Assembly: GCF_041355105.1 (NCBI RefSeq)
Contig: NZ_JBFUPK010000004.1
Location: forward strand, 1 to 64,000
Direction of reading: 5' to 3'
Source of the DNA: Terriglobus sp. RCC_193
Lineage (GTDB): Bacteria; Acidobacteriota; Terriglobia; Terriglobales; Acidobacteriaceae
DNA: 64,000 bases
Shown here: in pieces, positions 24,533 to 36,346 of the stretch
Numbering within the stretch: position 1 is the first letter of the stretch
Layout: every line of letters begins with the position of its first letter
Program-made: the position numbers and the translations under genes
Notes under the pieces: model-generated
The model's database searches: none
Told to the model about the DNA's origin: nothing
The model's input: only the letters and a program-made list of their open reading frames with translations

Positions 24533-27500
24533 GCCCGGCCTCCTGTCATATCCAGCAGACCAAGTATGCCAGCGAGTGGAATAGCAATCCAGTCGGGCCG
24601 ATTATTTACCTCATAAATGATCTCGTAAAGCGCTTTTTCCAGCAGGTAGGCGCGCAGCAGGACCGCTTCCACTTCCGTGGAGGGATGTGACAACGAGCCA
24701 GTGGCCTGGTGATAACCCTCCAGGAATGCATTGGCTGCGTTGTGTTCCCACGCATCGCGCTGCGTCGAAGGCGGCGTTCCAAAGCCTGCGGCAGCCGCGT
24801 AAGAGAATGAACGCAGCATACCCGCCACGTCGCGCAGGGGCGATTGTTTCATCCTGCGTTCTTCGAGCGAACGGGCTGGCTCCCCTTCAAAATCGAGCAG
24901 GATGAAGTCATCTTTTGTACGAAGAACCTGACCGAGATGGTAATCGCCGTGGATGCGTATCCGGATCCCCGCTTCTGCTGCCGGAAGATGGCGAAGGCTT
25001 TCCGCAAGTGCCAGCATGTCGTCTCGCCGACTGATGAGCGTTGCCACTGCTGGCAGTAACGCATCCGACAGTTTCGCGAAACTGGTTTTAAATGCGTCGA
25101 TGGCAACGGTGATCTGCGATTCCAACCGTGTCGCGTCGCGGTCCAGCGTGGCAGCGTTGGTGGTTTCCACTGTGAATGCGGGATTGTCCGTGGGTGTGGC
25201 GAGTGCGCGATGCATCTCGCCGGTGCGCTGCCCCAGCAATCGGATGGCATCGGTGTATGCGGAACTATCGGATGATTGATGGATCTGCGACAACGTCCAT
25301 TCCCATCCATCACCCTCGTTCGCTACCAGACCCTGCAGTAGACCGAGTGTGGTTGGCACGCCATCCTTTGGGGTGTAAAGCAGCTCTCCGGCGAACGGAG
25401 CAATGTGCTGGAAATGTGCGTTTTCTGTAAGGAAGCGGCCGATTTCCGCGTCAGGGTTTTCACCAGGCTGCAGCCTGCGAAACAACTTCAGAATGAACGT
25501 GGCACCGTAAAGCAGCGACGAGTTACTCTGCTCCGCGGAAGCTCTGCGCGATGCGATTTCCGCATCCTTTGTGCGCAGCGATGCAAACGCGGAACTGCGT
25601 TTGCCCGTGAGGGTTCCTTTGCCCTCTGCAGCCAGTGTCTGCTCTGCTTCGATAATGCGGAGTAATTCCTGCCGAACTTCTTCAATGAAAAGGCCATCGA
25701 CCAGCGCTCCGCCTGCCGCTGCTCCCATTTGTGCTGCGGCAATGATGCTTTGTGGCGATTCTGCGCGAAGCACATCCACCCGCTCACCTGAGATATACGC
25801 AGCGGGAAGCGTGTAGAGATCGCTGTCACCTTCGACATAATCGATCCCAAGAATCAGGATTGCCGCGTCAAACCGCTGAAGCGGAACGCTTCCCTTAATA
25901 TGAACGGCTTTGATGGTGCGTGCTTTCGCGCCGAACCATCGTTGCGTCAGCAGAAACTTAGGCAGGAACGTTTCCTGCAGCAGTTCTGCTCCCGCTCCGG
26001 TGATAGCACTCTGCAGATTACCGGCGGGCAGAACAAGCTCGGCAATCTGGGCATCGATGGAGGATGGCACTTCTGACTCGTCCAGTGGAGCGGGCTGCAG
26101 TTCCAGCCACAGGAAGGCGTAGGGGCCAAGCGTCACGGGATAGGGTTCATCGGTGATCCTGGGAAACGAGACGTATCCCAGCATCTCTACGGGAATCATC
26201 CCTTTGAAACGCGATAGATCGAGCGTCACCGGCTGCGCAAAGCGGGAGAGATTGGCTACACACACCACACGTTCTGAATCGTATTCACGCAGGTAGGCCA
26301 GCACTTTGCGATTTTCCGGACGTAGAAACTCCTGTGTGCCGCGACCGAATACCTGGAATAGTTTGCGCAATGCAATCATGTTGCGCGTCCAGTGCAACAG
26401 AGAGGAAGTATCGCTCTCCTGTGCTTCCACGTTGATCGCCTCATAGCCCCAGATGGGGTCCATGATCACAGGGGAGTAGAGTTTCGCAGGAACGGCACGG
26501 CTGAAACCCGCATTGCGATCGCTATTCCATTGCATGGGTGTGCGCACACCGTTGCGATCGCCCAGGTAAATGTTGTCGCCCATGCCGATCTCGTCGCCGT
26601 AATAAAGAATCGGAGTGCCGGGGAAAGAGAGCAAGAGCGAATTCAGTAGTTCGATGCGACGGCGATTGTTATCCAGAAGCGGAGCAAGGCGGCGGCGAAT
26701 GCCCACATTGATACGCATACGTGGGTCTGCTGAATAGGCAAGGTACATGTAGTCGCGCTCGTCATCGGAGACCATCTCCAGCGTGAGCTCATCGTGATTG
26801 CGCAGGAAGATGCCCCATTGGCAATTCGATGGAATGTCCGGTGTGCGCGCCATGATTTCTGTGATGGGCAATCGGTCTTCCTGGCGCAGTGCCATATAAA
26901 TGCGGGGCATCAGCGGGAAGTGGAAAGCCATGTGACATTCATCCCCATCCCCAAAGTAAGGTCGCACATCTTCCGGCCACATGTTCGCTTCCGCAAGAAT
27001 CATGCGGTTTTCATATTCCGATTCCATGACTGCGCGAAGTTCCTTGATGACTAAGTGAGTCTCAGGAACGTTTTCGCAGGAGGTTCCATCACGCTCGATA
27101 AGGTAGGGGATTGCGTCCAGGCGGAGGCCATCAACGCCCATATCCAACCAGTAACGCATAATGTCGGCAACTGTTTCGCGCACCACGGGATTATCAAAAT
27201 TCAGGTCGGGCTGATGCGAAAAGAAGCGATGCCAGTAGTATTGGCCGGCAACGGGATCCCATGTCCAGTTGGATTTTTCTGTGTCGGTGAAGATGATGCG
27301 GACGCCCTCGTAAAGCTTGTCCGTATCGCTCCACACGTACATCTTGCGTTCGGGCGATCCGGCTGGTGCATTGCGTGCGGCCTGGAACCACGGATGCTGA
27401 TCGCTGGTGTGATTGATGACGAGCTCGATCATTACCTGCATACTGCGTGCATGTGCAGCAGCAAGAAATGCCTGAAAATCATTGACGGTACCGTAGGCAG

Positions 27501-27765
27501 GATTAACGCTCAGGTAGTCAGAGATGTCGTACCCATCATCCCGTTGCGGCGAGGGAAAGAAGGGCAGCAACCAGATGCATGTGACACCCAGCTCCTGCAG
27601 ATAATCCAGTTTTCCCATCAGGCCGGGAAAATCGCCGATGCCGTCGTTGTTACTGTCGGCAAAAGCCTTCACATGCAGTTCGTAGATGACCGCGTCTTTG
27701 AACCAGAGCGGATCAGTGGCGCTGCCGGATTTCTTTCTTTTCGGACGTACTATGGATGCGCTCAA
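24529..27765 (-). CDS. treS: Trehalose synthase/maltokinase fusion protein
   Basis: A bifunctional cytoplasmic enzyme. The N-terminal GH13 domain (about 18-560) isomerises trehalose and maltose; its catalytic residues are Asp217 in [13 protein letters not shown], Glu259 in [10 protein letters not shown] and Asp325 in FLRNHDELT. The C-terminal half (about 600-1078) is a maltokinase of the aminoglycoside-phosphotransferase fold, beginning [20 protein letters not shown], with the catalytic [10 protein letters not shown] and metal-binding DFEGEP segments, producing maltose 1-phosphate with ATP. The product feeds GlgE, encoded immediately upstream with a four-base overlap. TreS-Mak fusions are a known arrangement of the GlgE pathway. 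Confidence 0.95.
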   Translation of the reverse strand: MSASIVRPKRKKSGSATDPLWFKDAVIYELHVKAFADSNNDGIGDFPGLMGKLDYLQELGVTCIWLLPFFPSPQRDDGYDISDYLSVNPAYGTVNDFQAFLAAAHARSMQVMIELVINHTSDQHPWFQAARNAPAGSPERKMYVWSDTDKLYEGVRIIFTDTEKSNWTWDPVAGQYYWHRFFSHQPDLNFDNPVVRETVADIMRYWLDMGVDGLRLDAIPYLIERDGTSCENVPETHLVIKELRAVMESEYENRMILAEANMWPEDVRPYFGDGDECHMAFHFPLMPRIYMALRQEDRLPITEIMARTPDIPSNCQWGIFLRNHDELTLEMVSDDERDYMYLAYSADPRMRINVGIRRRLAPLLDNNRRRIELLNSLLLSFPGTPILYYGDEIGMGDNIYLGDRNGVRTPMQWNSDRNAGFSRAVPAKLYSPVIMDPIWGYEAINVEAQESDTSSLLHWTRNMIALRKLFQVFGRGTQEFLRPENRKVLAYLREYDSERVVCVANLSRFAQPVTLDLSRFKGMIPVEMLGYVSFPRITDEPYPVTLGPYAFLWLELQPAPLDESEVPSSIDAQIAELVLPAGNLQSAITGAGAELLQETFLPKFLLTQRWFGAKARTIKAVHIKGSVPLQRFDAAILILGIDYVEGDSDLYTLPAAYISGERVDVLRAESPQSIIAAAQMGAAAGGALVDGLFIEEVRQELLRIIEAEQTLAAEGKGTLTGKRSSAFASLRTKDAEIASRRASAEQSNSSLLYGATFILKLFRRLQPGENPDAEIGRFLTENAHFQHIAPFAGELLYTPKDGVPTTLGLLQGLVANEGDGWEWTLSQIHQSSDSSAYTDAIRLLGQRTGEMHRALATPTDNPAFTVETTNAATLDRDATRLESQITVAIDAFKTSFAKLSDALLPAVATLISRRDDMLALAESLRHLPAAEAGIRIRIHGDYHLGQVLRTKDDFILLDFEGEPARSLEERRMKQSPLRDVAGMLRSFSYAAAAGFGTPPSTQRDAWEHNAANAFLEGYHQATGSLSHPSTEVEAVLLRAYLLEKALYEIIYEVNNRPDWIAIPLAGILGLLDMTGGRA

Positions 27766-29897
27766 TCTTCGGTACTCTCCGCGGCGGTATGTTCGGAAAG
27801 ATGCTTGGGATGCAGTAACAGGATGTGTGCCGGCATTTTCTCCGGACTCAGGCTGACGTAGTTATAAGACCCTTGCCACAGATACGTCTCGCCCGTGAGC
27901 AGGTCGTGCGCTTCGTACTCGCCCGCCAGCGGCATACCAAGTTCCGTCAACTGCAGATCTGTCCATCCAATCTGCGTCTGGTGCGGATCAAGGTTCACAA
28001 TGGTCAGCACCACGTCGTCGCCTACCCGTTTGCTGTAGGCAATGAGCGAATCATTGCTGATGCCGTGGAAGTGGAGTGAATCGTTGGTCTGTAATGCCGG
28101 ATGTGCGCTGCGCAGGCGGTTCAGCAGTGTGATCAGCGGTGCAATGGAAACTGGATCGCTGCGATCCCATGCGCGGAGCTGATACTTTTCGCTGTCCATA
28201 TACTCTTCGCTGCCAGGTTTCGCTGGCACGTGCTCGCACAATTCATAGGCCGGACCATAAATGCCGTAGCTGGCGCTGAGCGTGGCGGCAAGGATGACGC
28301 GCTGTTGAAACGCCGCACGACCTCCTTTTTGCAGGAACTCGACCAGAATGTCTGGTGTATTCGGCCACAGGTTAGGACGGAAGAATTCGCTGACAGGAGG
28401 CGTTGTGATCTCCTGCATGTATTGCGTCAGTTCCTGCTTCTCCGTCCGCCATGAGAAGTAGGTATAGCTCTGCGTATAGCCCGCCTTCGCCAGCCCATAC
28501 ATTACGTGTGGGCGTGTGAAGGCTTCGGCCAGAAAGATTACTTCGGGATGCGTCTGTCGAATTTCGGCAATGCACCACTCCCAGAAGGGAATCGCCTTGG
28601 TATGCGGATTATCCACTCGGAAGATTTGTACACCCTTCTCAATCCAGAACAGAAAGACGCTGCATAATTCCTTCCACAGAGCACGCCAGTCGTCTGACTC
28701 GAAGTTGATGGGATAGATATCCTGATATTTCTTCGGAGGATTTTCAGCATATTGAATAGTGTGGTCCGGACGGATTTTGAACCAGTTGGGATGTTCACGA
28801 ACCCACGGATGATCGGGCGCGCACTGGAACGCAATGTCGAGCGCAATTTCCAGATTCAATTTCTGCGCTGCACCAATGAGTTGTTCGAAGTCGGTGAAGG
28901 TCCCCAGTTCCTGCAGGATGGCTTTATGGCCTCCATCGCGATTGCCAATGGCCCATGGACTTCCCACATCATTCGGCGCTGCAAAGATGGAGTTATTCCG
29001 GCCCTTGCGAAAGGCCGTGCCGATGGGATGTATCGGCGGAAAGTACACGACGTCGAATCCCATTGCGGCTATGTCCGGCAACAGTGCTATTGCATCGCGC
29101 AGCGTGCCATGTTCACCGTTGTGGCCACACGAGCGCGGAAAAAATTCATACCACGTGGAGTAACGTGCGCGTTCACGATCGACCCACAACGGAAGTTCCT
29201 TCGAATAAGTAGCTGCGAAGTTTAAATCCGGATATTGAAGCGCCAGCAGAATGATGTCATTGCTGAGAGGGAACTCATAGAATTCCGCATTTTTTTCGGC
29301 CAGATAACGCAGAGAGCTTGCTGCACCTTTCAACGTCTGCGCGTTAGTGGCGCGTGCACGTGCCGAGGCCTGATCGAGCAGTATGGCGCCAGTGCGAAGT
29401 GCTAGTGCGATGTCAGTTACAGGACGCGGTGTGGCCGTTCCATTTGATGATCTTGCAGGTGCTTTCAGGTCTTCCAACGCAACCGTATTTTCATCAGAGG
29501 CAGTCCCGCCTTCGTTTTGCTCAGGGCCGCCGGGCAGTTCCGTGGGATGGGGTTCTGGTGTCTGCGCGTCGATTCGCTTGTGGAGGTCATGGACCCATGT
29601 GCCGAAGTGGTCGACCCATGCCTGAACGCTGTAGACCCAAGGGCCAATGGCATCCGCGATAAATTCTGCTTCCCACACATCATTGTCACGTTCCAGAAAT
29701 GGTGTGGTGCGCCAGGCATGTTCTGATGTGCGTCGGTAAAGAAGTTTTGCAGCGACGTGGTCGTGCCCGTCAGAGTAAATTGCGGCTGTGATACGAATTC
29801 GGTCGCCTACGATGCGCTTTACTGCATGGCGTCCGCAATCCACCTGCGGTTGCACATCTTCAATGATGACGCGGCTGCGGCCTTCCTTCGGCTTCAA
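27762..29897 (-). CDS. glgE: Maltose-1-phosphate maltosyltransferase GlgE
   Basis: A GH13_3 enzyme that extends alpha-1,4-glucan by two glucose units using maltose 1-phosphate. Visible: the N-terminal beta domain starting [20 protein letters not shown], a helical insertion near 160-220, [21 protein letters not shown], the nucleophile Asp429 in [15 protein letters not shown] and the acid/base Glu458 in [11 protein letters not shown]. Residues about 112-160 are a low-complexity Glu/Pro/Gly linker longer than I expect. Its start faces treY across a 430-base intergenic region, and it is the first gene of the minus-strand glgE-treS/mak-GT-like-TM-helix series. Confidence 0.95.
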   Translation of the reverse strand: MKPKEGRSRVIIEDVQPQVDCGRHAVKRIVGDRIRITAAIYSDGHDHVAAKLLYRRTSEHAWRTTPFLERDNDVWEAEFIADAIGPWVYSVQAWVDHFGTWVHDLHKRIDAQTPEPHPTELPGGPEQNEGGTASDENTVALEDLKAPARSSNGTATPRPVTDIALALRTGAILLDQASARARATNAQTLKGAASSLRYLAEKNAEFYEFPLSNDIILLALQYPDLNFAATYSKELPLWVDRERARYSTWYEFFPRSCGHNGEHGTLRDAIALLPDIAAMGFDVVYFPPIHPIGTAFRKGRNNSIFAAPNDVGSPWAIGNRDGGHKAILQELGTFTDFEQLIGAAQKLNLEIALDIAFQCAPDHPWVREHPNWFKIRPDHTIQYAENPPKKYQDIYPINFESDDWRALWKELCSVFLFWIEKGVQIFRVDNPHTKAIPFWEWCIAEIRQTHPEVIFLAEAFTRPHVMYGLAKAGYTQSYTYFSWRTEKQELTQYMQEITTPPVSEFFRPNLWPNTPDILVEFLQKGGRAAFQQRVILAATLSASYGIYGPAYELCEHVPAKPGSEEYMDSEKYQLRAWDRSDPVSIAPLITLLNRLRSAHPALQTNDSLHFHGISNDSLIAYSKRVGDDVVLTIVNLDPHQTQIGWTDLQLTELGMPLAGEYEAHDLLTGETYLWQGSYNYVSLSPEKMPAHILLLHPKHLSEHTAAESTED

Positions 29898-30327
29898 GCA
29901 ACTCCTCCTTGCGGTTGTAATGCAGACATCTCCTGTAGAGCGCCGGTGGCATTCACAGGGAAGTTCTTTCCTCTCCTAAAGATGCGGACGAGGGAGTAGA
30001 TGTTTGCTTGTTTCGATCCGTATATCGCTTTCCACTGAGAGAGACTCGTAAACAAGGGAATGCACAAGATCCACTGCGCTCCATTCGCATTGAAGACTAC
30101 GCCCAAACGGGTGATTGCGAAACAGAAGGGTCTTCCTGGCAACGAAGTTTTGAGTATGTGGCGTGTTGAGAGTCGGCGCAGAGTGGCGGTGACTGCCGCC
30201 GACTGACGTTGCCACAAGTACGCCAAACAACTCATGCCCTGCAGGCAGCACCTAAAGGAGAGAACCAAAGGATCAAACAAAGAAGGCTGCCGCAGTGCGC
30301 GGCACGGAGCAGCCTGCATAGGAGACG
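29898..30327. promoter_or_regulatory. Divergent promoter region glgE / treY
   Basis: About 430 bases lie between the starts of glgE (minus) and treY (plus). It carries no supported gene; the frames running through it are antisense shadows or lack ribosome-binding sites. AGGAGA lies four bases before the treY ATG. Promoters for both directions must be here, but I could not assign -35/-10 boxes with confidence. Confidence 0.55.
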
Positions 30328-33048
30328 ATGCGCACACCGCTATCTACATATCGCCTGCAGTTGCATGCCGGATTTACATTTTCCCAGGCCATTGCAATTG
30401 CGGAGTATCTTCGTGATCTCGGCATTTCCCACGTGTACAGTTCACCCTACCTTCAGGCGGGCAGCGGCTCCACGCATGGTTATGACGTGGTGGACCATCA
30501 TCGTGTGAACGCGGAACTGGGGGGCGCAGAGGGGCATGAGGCGTTCTCGAAGAAGCTGGGAGAACTTGGCTTAGGCCAGGTGTTGGACATTGTGCCGAAC
30601 CATATGTCTGTGGACCGCACGAATCGCATGTGGTGGGACGTTCTGGAGAATGGACCCTCCAGTCGCTTTGCCACTTTTTTCGATATCGACTGGAACTCCG
30701 CAGAAGAGAAGCTGCGCGATAAAGTGCTGATGCCGGTACTTGGTGATCAGTATGGTCGCGTGCTGGAAAAGGGTGAAATCCATGTAGATCGCGATGGAGT
30801 GGAATTCACAGTGCGTTATGGTGAGCAGGAGTTTCCCGTGGCGCCGCAGTCCCTGTCGAGTCTTCTTGGACGTGCCGCAGAGCTTGCACCATCTGACACG
30901 CTGAATTTTCTGGCCGTTTCTTTCGCGCGTTTGCCTGCTCCTGATTCCACGGACCGCAGTGCGCAGCTTGCACGGCATCGCGATAAACAAGTGCTGCTTG
31001 GATTGCTGCAACGACTGTGTCGTGAAGAAGAAGCCATCTGTCGTTCGATTGATGAAGCGCTCGCAGAACTGAACGGGAATGTTGATGCATTGGACGAAAT
31101 CCTGAACGCGCAGAATTTTCGCCTTGCTTATTGGCGCACATCCGACCAGGAGCTTGGATATCGCCGCTTCTTCGATGTCAATTCGCTCATTGGTCTTCGC
31201 ATGGAGCGTGAGTATGTCTTTGAAGAGACGCATGAATTGATCCTGTACTGGTTGGACAAGGGCGTGCTGGACGGTGTGCGCATCGACCACCCAGACGGTT
31301 TGCGTGATCCCAAACAGTACCTGGAACGTTTGCGGGCGAGTTCTCCTCATGCATGGATCGTGGTGGAGAAAATCCTGGAGCCAGGTGAATGGCTGCGGCA
31401 GGACTGGCCTGTGCAGGGGACAAGCGGCTATGACTACATGAACCTCTGCAACGGTCTGCTAGTGGTTCCTGATGGATTGCGCAGAATCGATGCCATCTAT
31501 CGTGACTTCACGAACGAACATGAGAGCTACGCCGATGTCATGTTCGAGAAAAAGTCCAAGATCGCACAGGAAACATTGGCCAGCGATGTGAACCGGTTGG
31601 CGAACATTTTTGTGGCTATTTGTGAGAACAATCGCGACAGCCGCGACTATACACGCGCGCAGATTCGACGCGCGATTCGCAACGTTGCGGCATGTTTCGA
31701 TATCTATCGAACCTACGTGGTGTGGACGCCAGATCGACAAGAGATTGCAGACGAAGATCGCCAGCATATTGGTAAAGCGATAGAAGAAGCAAAGCGCCGG
31801 AAGCCAGATATCGACGCTGGTTTGTTCGATTTCATGCAAGACATTCTGACGCTGAAGGTGACGGGAAAGCTGGAAGGTGAATTCGTCGCACGTTTCCAGC
31901 AGTTCACGTCGCCCATTATGGCCAAGGGCGTGGAAGATACGGCCTTCTATACGTTCAATCGACTTACCTCGTTGAATGAAGTGGGTGGTGATCCCGGAGC
32001 AGATGGCAACAGCGTGGAGAAGTTTCACGCTTACAACACGCACATGCAGGCGACCTTTCCAACGACGATGTTGACATTGTCCACGCATGACACCAAACGA
32101 GCGGATGATGTGCGTGCAAGGATTGCCGTGCTGGCGGAGATGCCTGCGCGCTGGGCTGCGAAAGTGAAACGATGGTCACGCGTCAACGCGAAGTATCGTA
32201 CCGGTGCATACCCTGATGCGAACACGGAGTATTTTCTGTACCAGACGCTGATTGGTGCATGGCCTATTCCGGAAGACAGGCTGAAGCAGTATATGCAGAA
32301 GGCCATGCGGGAAGCGAAACGTGTTACGTCGTGGCTGGCGAATCATCAGGCCTATGAGGAGGCGCTGAACCGGTTCATTGAACAGATTCTGAACGACGCT
32401 TCATTTATTGCCGAAGTGGAATCGTTCGTACAGCGTATTCGCCGCGACGGATGTGTCAATTCGCTGGCCCAGACACTACTGAAATGCACGTCGCCGGGCG
32501 TTCCTGATCTGTATCAGGGGGCCGAGTTATGGGATTATTCGCTGGTTGATCCAGATAATCGCAGACCGGTCGATTACGATCTGCGCCGCAATATGCTTGC
32601 GGAACTTCGGGCGCTGTCGCGTGAAGATGCAGCCCGTTTTGCGCTGGAGCATTTTGAACAGGGATATCCCAAGTTGTGGGTCATTCTGGAGGCGCTGCAG
32701 GTTCGTTATGAGCGCCCGGCATCGTTCGATCAGTCGGCCACGTACGAACCGCTCCTGCCAGCGGGACAGAAGGCAGACCATGTGATTGCCTATATCCGCT
32801 CGGGCGATGTGATCACCGTGGTGGCGCGTTTTCCGCATCGGTTGGATAACAACTGGAGCGGGACGGTATTGCCATTGCCGCCGGGCAGGTGGACGGATCG
32901 TATGACGGGGCGTGTGCACAGCGGTGGAGCGCAGATTCGCATCAGCACACTCCTGGATGATTTTCCTGTTGCGTTGCTGGTGCGTGACAGTGAGACGACC
33001 GATGGCCGTGATGTGAGAAAGACATATGGCCGTGACCTGGCTGCCTGA
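30328..33048 (+). CDS. treY: Malto-oligosyltrehalose synthase
   Basis: A GH13_26 enzyme that turns the reducing end of alpha-1,4-glucan into a terminal trehalose unit by intramolecular transglycosylation. Visible: the opening RTPLSTYRLQLHAGFTFSQA, YSSPYLQAGSGSTHGYDVVD, LDIVPNHM, the nucleophile region LDGVRIDHPDGLRDP, the acid/base stretch IVVEKIL and TLSTHDTKRADDVRARI with the third catalytic Asp. The length of 906 residues is usual. treZ follows in the same direction after 57 bases and completes the pathway. Transcribed divergently from glgE. Confidence 0.96.
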   Translation: MRTPLSTYRLQLHAGFTFSQAIAIAEYLRDLGISHVYSSPYLQAGSGSTHGYDVVDHHRVNAELGGAEGHEAFSKKLGELGLGQVLDIVPNHMSVDRTNRMWWDVLENGPSSRFATFFDIDWNSAEEKLRDKVLMPVLGDQYGRVLEKGEIHVDRDGVEFTVRYGEQEFPVAPQSLSSLLGRAAELAPSDTLNFLAVSFARLPAPDSTDRSAQLARHRDKQVLLGLLQRLCREEEAICRSIDEALAELNGNVDALDEILNAQNFRLAYWRTSDQELGYRRFFDVNSLIGLRMEREYVFEETHELILYWLDKGVLDGVRIDHPDGLRDPKQYLERLRASSPHAWIVVEKILEPGEWLRQDWPVQGTSGYDYMNLCNGLLVVPDGLRRIDAIYRDFTNEHESYADVMFEKKSKIAQETLASDVNRLANIFVAICENNRDSRDYTRAQIRRAIRNVAACFDIYRTYVVWTPDRQEIADEDRQHIGKAIEEAKRRKPDIDAGLFDFMQDILTLKVTGKLEGEFVARFQQFTSPIMAKGVEDTAFYTFNRLTSLNEVGGDPGADGNSVEKFHAYNTHMQATFPTTMLTLSTHDTKRADDVRARIAVLAEMPARWAAKVKRWSRVNAKYRTGAYPDANTEYFLYQTLIGAWPIPEDRLKQYMQKAMREAKRVTSWLANHQAYEEALNRFIEQILNDASFIAEVESFVQRIRRDGCVNSLAQTLLKCTSPGVPDLYQGAELWDYSLVDPDNRRPVDYDLRRNMLAELRALSREDAARFALEHFEQGYPKLWVILEALQVRYERPASFDQSATYEPLLPAGQKADHVIAYIRSGDVITVVARFPHRLDNNWSGTVLPLPPGRWTDRMTGRVHSGGAQIRISTLLDDFPVALLVRDSETTDGRDVRKTYGRDLAA

Positions 33049-33105
33049 TAGCCGAGACATTTGGAAAACGGGAAGCGGCGCATGAAGAGCCGCGGGAAGG
33101 GATAG

Positions 33106-34872
33106 ATGATGCATCATTTTTCGGTTTGGGCGCCGCGACGTAACAAGGTATCTGTGCGCGTGGATGGCGTGGATTATCCAATGGGGGGACCGTCGCCGCG
33201 CGGTTTTTGGAAGACCGACGTGGAGGCAGCAGGTCATGGCAGTAACTATGCCTTCTTACTCGATGATGATCCACGCCCCTATCCTGATCCGCGTTCTCTC
33301 TGGCAGCCAAAGGATGTGCATTCTGAATCGCGTGTGCTGGACCATTCCCATTTTCCATGGACAGACGATAAGTTCCGCCCCATCCCTCTACCTTCTGCGG
33401 TGATCTATGAAATGCACGTAGGCACATTTACAAAGGAAGGAACGTTCGATGCGGCGATTGGAAAGCTCGACTATCTTTTCGAACTGGGTATTACCCATAT
33501 CGAACTACTTCCCATCTCATCGTTTGAGGGGAAATTTTCGTGGGGCTATGACGGTGTATCGCCTTATGCACCGGACGAAACATACGGCGGTCCTGATGGT
33601 GTGAAGCGTTTTGTAAACGCATGCCACGCGAAGGGACTTGGCGTAATTCTGGATGTGGTGATGAACCACTTCGGGCCTGCAGGCAACTACACGCAGATGT
33701 TTGGCCCGTATTACACAGATCGTCATCACACGCCGTGGGGTGCGGCGATCAATCTGGAAGCAGGCGGCAGCGACCAGGTGCGCCGTTTTTTCATCGACAA
33801 CGCGATCCTGTGGCTGCGGGATTACCACTTTGACGGTCTGCGGCTGGATGCCGTGCATGAATTGATTGACCGTTCCGCGATGCATTTTCTGGAGCAGCTC
33901 TCACGTGAGGTGGAGGACCTGTCAGCATCGCTGGGGCGCTGCCTGTTCCTGATTGGCGAAACCGATCTGAATGACCCACGTTTTGTCACGCCGCGAGAGG
34001 CGAATGGGTTTGGTCTGGATGCGCAGTGGAGTGACGATTTTCATCATTCGCTGTTCACACTGCTGCGCCACGAGCCGCATGGCTACTTCGAAGATTTCGG
34101 CACCATTGAAAATCTGGCGACCACGCTTCAGCAAGTCTTTCTGTACGACGGCCGCTACTCCCGCTTTCGCCAACACAATCATGGGCGGCAGATTCACAAA
34201 ATCAGCTTTCACCGCTTCCTGGGTTACATCCAGAACCATGACCAGATCGGCAATCGCGCGCACGGCGAACGGCTGGAACATCTGGTGGGTATGCGGAAGG
34301 CGAAGCTGGCTGCAGGCGTTGTCATGACAGCTCCGTTCCTCCCGATGGTGTTTATGGGGGAGGAATGGGCCGCTTCCACACCGTGGATGTATTTTGCGGA
34401 TTTCCAGGATGAACAACTGCGCGAGGCAGTGCGAGATGGCCGCAAGAAAGACTTCCAGGCCTTCGGATGGTCAGAGAATGTACCCGATCCGGGCGATGTG
34501 AAGACGTTTGAGGCTTCCGTGCTGAACTGGAACGAATTGCGGGAACCGAAGCATGCCGAGATGTATCGCTGGTATCGCGATCTGATCCATCTCCGCCGCA
34601 GGATGCTGGCTTTGAATCTCGGCGATTTTGGCCGCATGGCAGTGCATTGCAATGAAGATGAGCGCTGGATTTACACGGATCGTGGCAATGTGCGGACGAT
34701 GATCAACTTTGCCGAAACCGCGACCAGCTTCGCTGTGGAACCCGGATCGGAACTGCTGTTGTGCAGTGATATCGTTCCGGAGCGGAGGGAGGACTGTGTT
34801 CAGCTTCCACCGCTGAGCATGGCTGTGTACCACTGGCCGCCGCAGCCGCTGGACCAGGACCCGCCGGAATAA
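33106..34872 (+). CDS. treZ: Malto-oligosyltrehalose trehalohydrolase
   Basis: Releases free trehalose from the end made by TreY. It has the N-terminal CBM48-like domain (FSVWAPRRNKVSVRVDG), then a GH13_10 barrel with ELLPISSFEGKFSWGYDG, VVMNHFGP, the nucleophile region FDGLRLDAVHEL, the acid/base LIGETDLNDP and IQNHDQIGNRA. FMGEEWAASTP is typical for the family. The ATG pair at the start is preceded by GGGAAGGG. With treY it forms the glucan-to-trehalose arm, opposite in direction to the TreS-Mak-GlgE arm encoded on the other strand. Confidence 0.96.
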   Translation: MMHHFSVWAPRRNKVSVRVDGVDYPMGGPSPRGFWKTDVEAAGHGSNYAFLLDDDPRPYPDPRSLWQPKDVHSESRVLDHSHFPWTDDKFRPIPLPSAVIYEMHVGTFTKEGTFDAAIGKLDYLFELGITHIELLPISSFEGKFSWGYDGVSPYAPDETYGGPDGVKRFVNACHAKGLGVILDVVMNHFGPAGNYTQMFGPYYTDRHHTPWGAAINLEAGGSDQVRRFFIDNAILWLRDYHFDGLRLDAVHELIDRSAMHFLEQLSREVEDLSASLGRCLFLIGETDLNDPRFVTPREANGFGLDAQWSDDFHHSLFTLLRHEPHGYFEDFGTIENLATTLQQVFLYDGRYSRFRQHNHGRQIHKISFHRFLGYIQNHDQIGNRAHGERLEHLVGMRKAKLAAGVVMTAPFLPMVFMGEEWAASTPWMYFADFQDEQLREAVRDGRKKDFQAFGWSENVPDPGDVKTFEASVLNWNELREPKHAEMYRWYRDLIHLRRRMLALNLGDFGRMAVHCNEDERWIYTDRGNVRTMINFAETATSFAVEPGSELLLCSDIVPERREDCVQLPPLSMAVYHWPPQPLDQDPPE

Positions 34873-35025
34873 ATAGCGGGCCGGGATGTTGAGATGACAG
34901 GTTGCGCCGATTTTTGCCAGAAATAGCTTTTTCTAACGAAACTTTCACAAGACACGTCCGTATTTCTAAGTGAGTACAGGATTTCCTCATTCTGGGAAGA
35001 GCCTTTCATCATTGGGAGCAGGACG

Positions 35026-36252
35026 TTGAACCATCGCTGGATGCAGTCGGGAACGATACAAACGATTTCACGGAGACTGGCTCTGGCCGCCGTCATGGGC
35101 GCTGTGATCGCGCCCTTGGCATGGACTTCTATCGCCTCTGCGCAGACTGCACCCGCTGCAGGCCGCGTGTTGGGCACGGTAAAGAACATCTCCGGCAACA
35201 CTCTTACCGTGGCTCCGGATGGGGGCGCTGCTCCTATGACGGTAACGGTAGGAGACGGTGCGCGGATTCAGCAGAGCGCCGACATGAAGACCGTATCGGC
35301 TGCGACGCTGGATCAGCTTGCCATAGGTGACCGTATTCTGGCGACGGGAACGCCGGGTGACGGCGGAGCGCTCACGGCCACCCGTCTCATCATGATTAAG
35401 TCAGCGGCCATTGCGCAGCGCAATGCGGCTTCGCAGGCAGACTGGGCAAAACGGGGCTCGGGCGGCATCGTGAAGTCGGTGGATGCCGGCGCAAACACGA
35501 TTGCCATCAGCTCCGGCAAAAAGGATGTCACCGTTACGACGACCGGTAACACGATCTATCGCCGTTATGCTCCGGGGTCGGTGAAGTTTGAAGAAGCACA
35601 GCCGAGTGCGCTGGCCGCTATCCAGCCAGGAGATCAGCTCCGTGTACGTGGTGACAAATCTCCAGACGGTGCGAATATCACCGCTGATGAGATCGTGTCC
35701 GGTACTTTCAAGAATCTTTCAGGCACCATCGTTTCCATTAATGCTGTTGCGAATAGTTTTGTGATCAAGGATCTGGCTACCAAGAAGAACGAAACGGTCA
35801 TCATCAGCGATGCCAGCGATCTGCATGCGATGCCTCCGGAGATGGCGGCACGGTTTGGTGGCGGCGCGGCGGGTGCCCGACGCCCTGGCGCGGGCGGCGA
35901 AGCCCCTGCGGGTGGTGCGCAGGCTGGCGGTGAGCGTCCGGCGGGTGGTCCTCCCTCTGGTGGCCCCCCGGCTGGTGGTTTTGGCGGACGTCCGGGTGGC
36001 CCTGGCGGACGTGCTGCTGATTTAGCTACCATGATTCCGCGTCTTCCCAAGACAACCCTGGCTGCACTGAAGCCGGGAGAGGCCCTGATGATCGTGGCCT
36101 CGGGCAATGGCACTGCCGGTCCGTTTACGGCAATCACGCTGCTGAGTGGCGTGGAACCCCTGCTGACCGGACCTGCGGGCAGCGAGATGACAATTTCGCC
36201 CTGGAGCCTTGGCTCTGGCGGCGGCGAGGGTGGTGGTGGCGGACCGCAATAG
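35026..36252 (+). CDS. Exported DUF5666-like repeat protein with Gly/Pro-rich tract
   Basis: A 408-residue exported protein. After an arginine-containing signal sequence (residues 15-40, SIASAQ cleavage) there are three repeats of a beta domain of the DUF5666 kind: GTVKNISGNTLTVAPDGG, GIVKSVDAGANTIAISSG and GTIVSINAVANSFVIKD, each followed by an IxxGDxxxxxG strand. Residues about 282-330 form a Gly/Pro/Ala/Arg-rich linker, and the end is again Gly-rich. The start is TTG; an ATG five codons later is possible. It precedes a TonB-type receptor whose barrel carries a similar Gly/Pro-rich tract. Function unknown; cell-surface or periplasmic. Confidence 0.75.
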   Translation: MNHRWMQSGTIQTISRRLALAAVMGAVIAPLAWTSIASAQTAPAAGRVLGTVKNISGNTLTVAPDGGAAPMTVTVGDGARIQQSADMKTVSAATLDQLAIGDRILATGTPGDGGALTATRLIMIKSAAIAQRNAASQADWAKRGSGGIVKSVDAGANTIAISSGKKDVTVTTTGNTIYRRYAPGSVKFEEAQPSALAAIQPGDQLRVRGDKSPDGANITADEIVSGTFKNLSGTIVSINAVANSFVIKDLATKKNETVIISDASDLHAMPPEMAARFGGGAAGARRPGAGGEAPAGGAQAGGERPAGGPPSGGPPAGGFGGRPGGPGGRAADLATMIPRLPKTTLAALKPGEALMIVASGNGTAGPFTAITLLSGVEPLLTGPAGSEMTISPWSLGSGGGEGGGGGPQ

Positions 36253-36346
36253 CGTTGCGCCCCCCAACCGCGAGATAGAACAATCAACTCTTGTGCTGCG
36301 GCGGGAACTCCGAAGCATTCACACTTAACCTTCTTTGAGGGTCATG

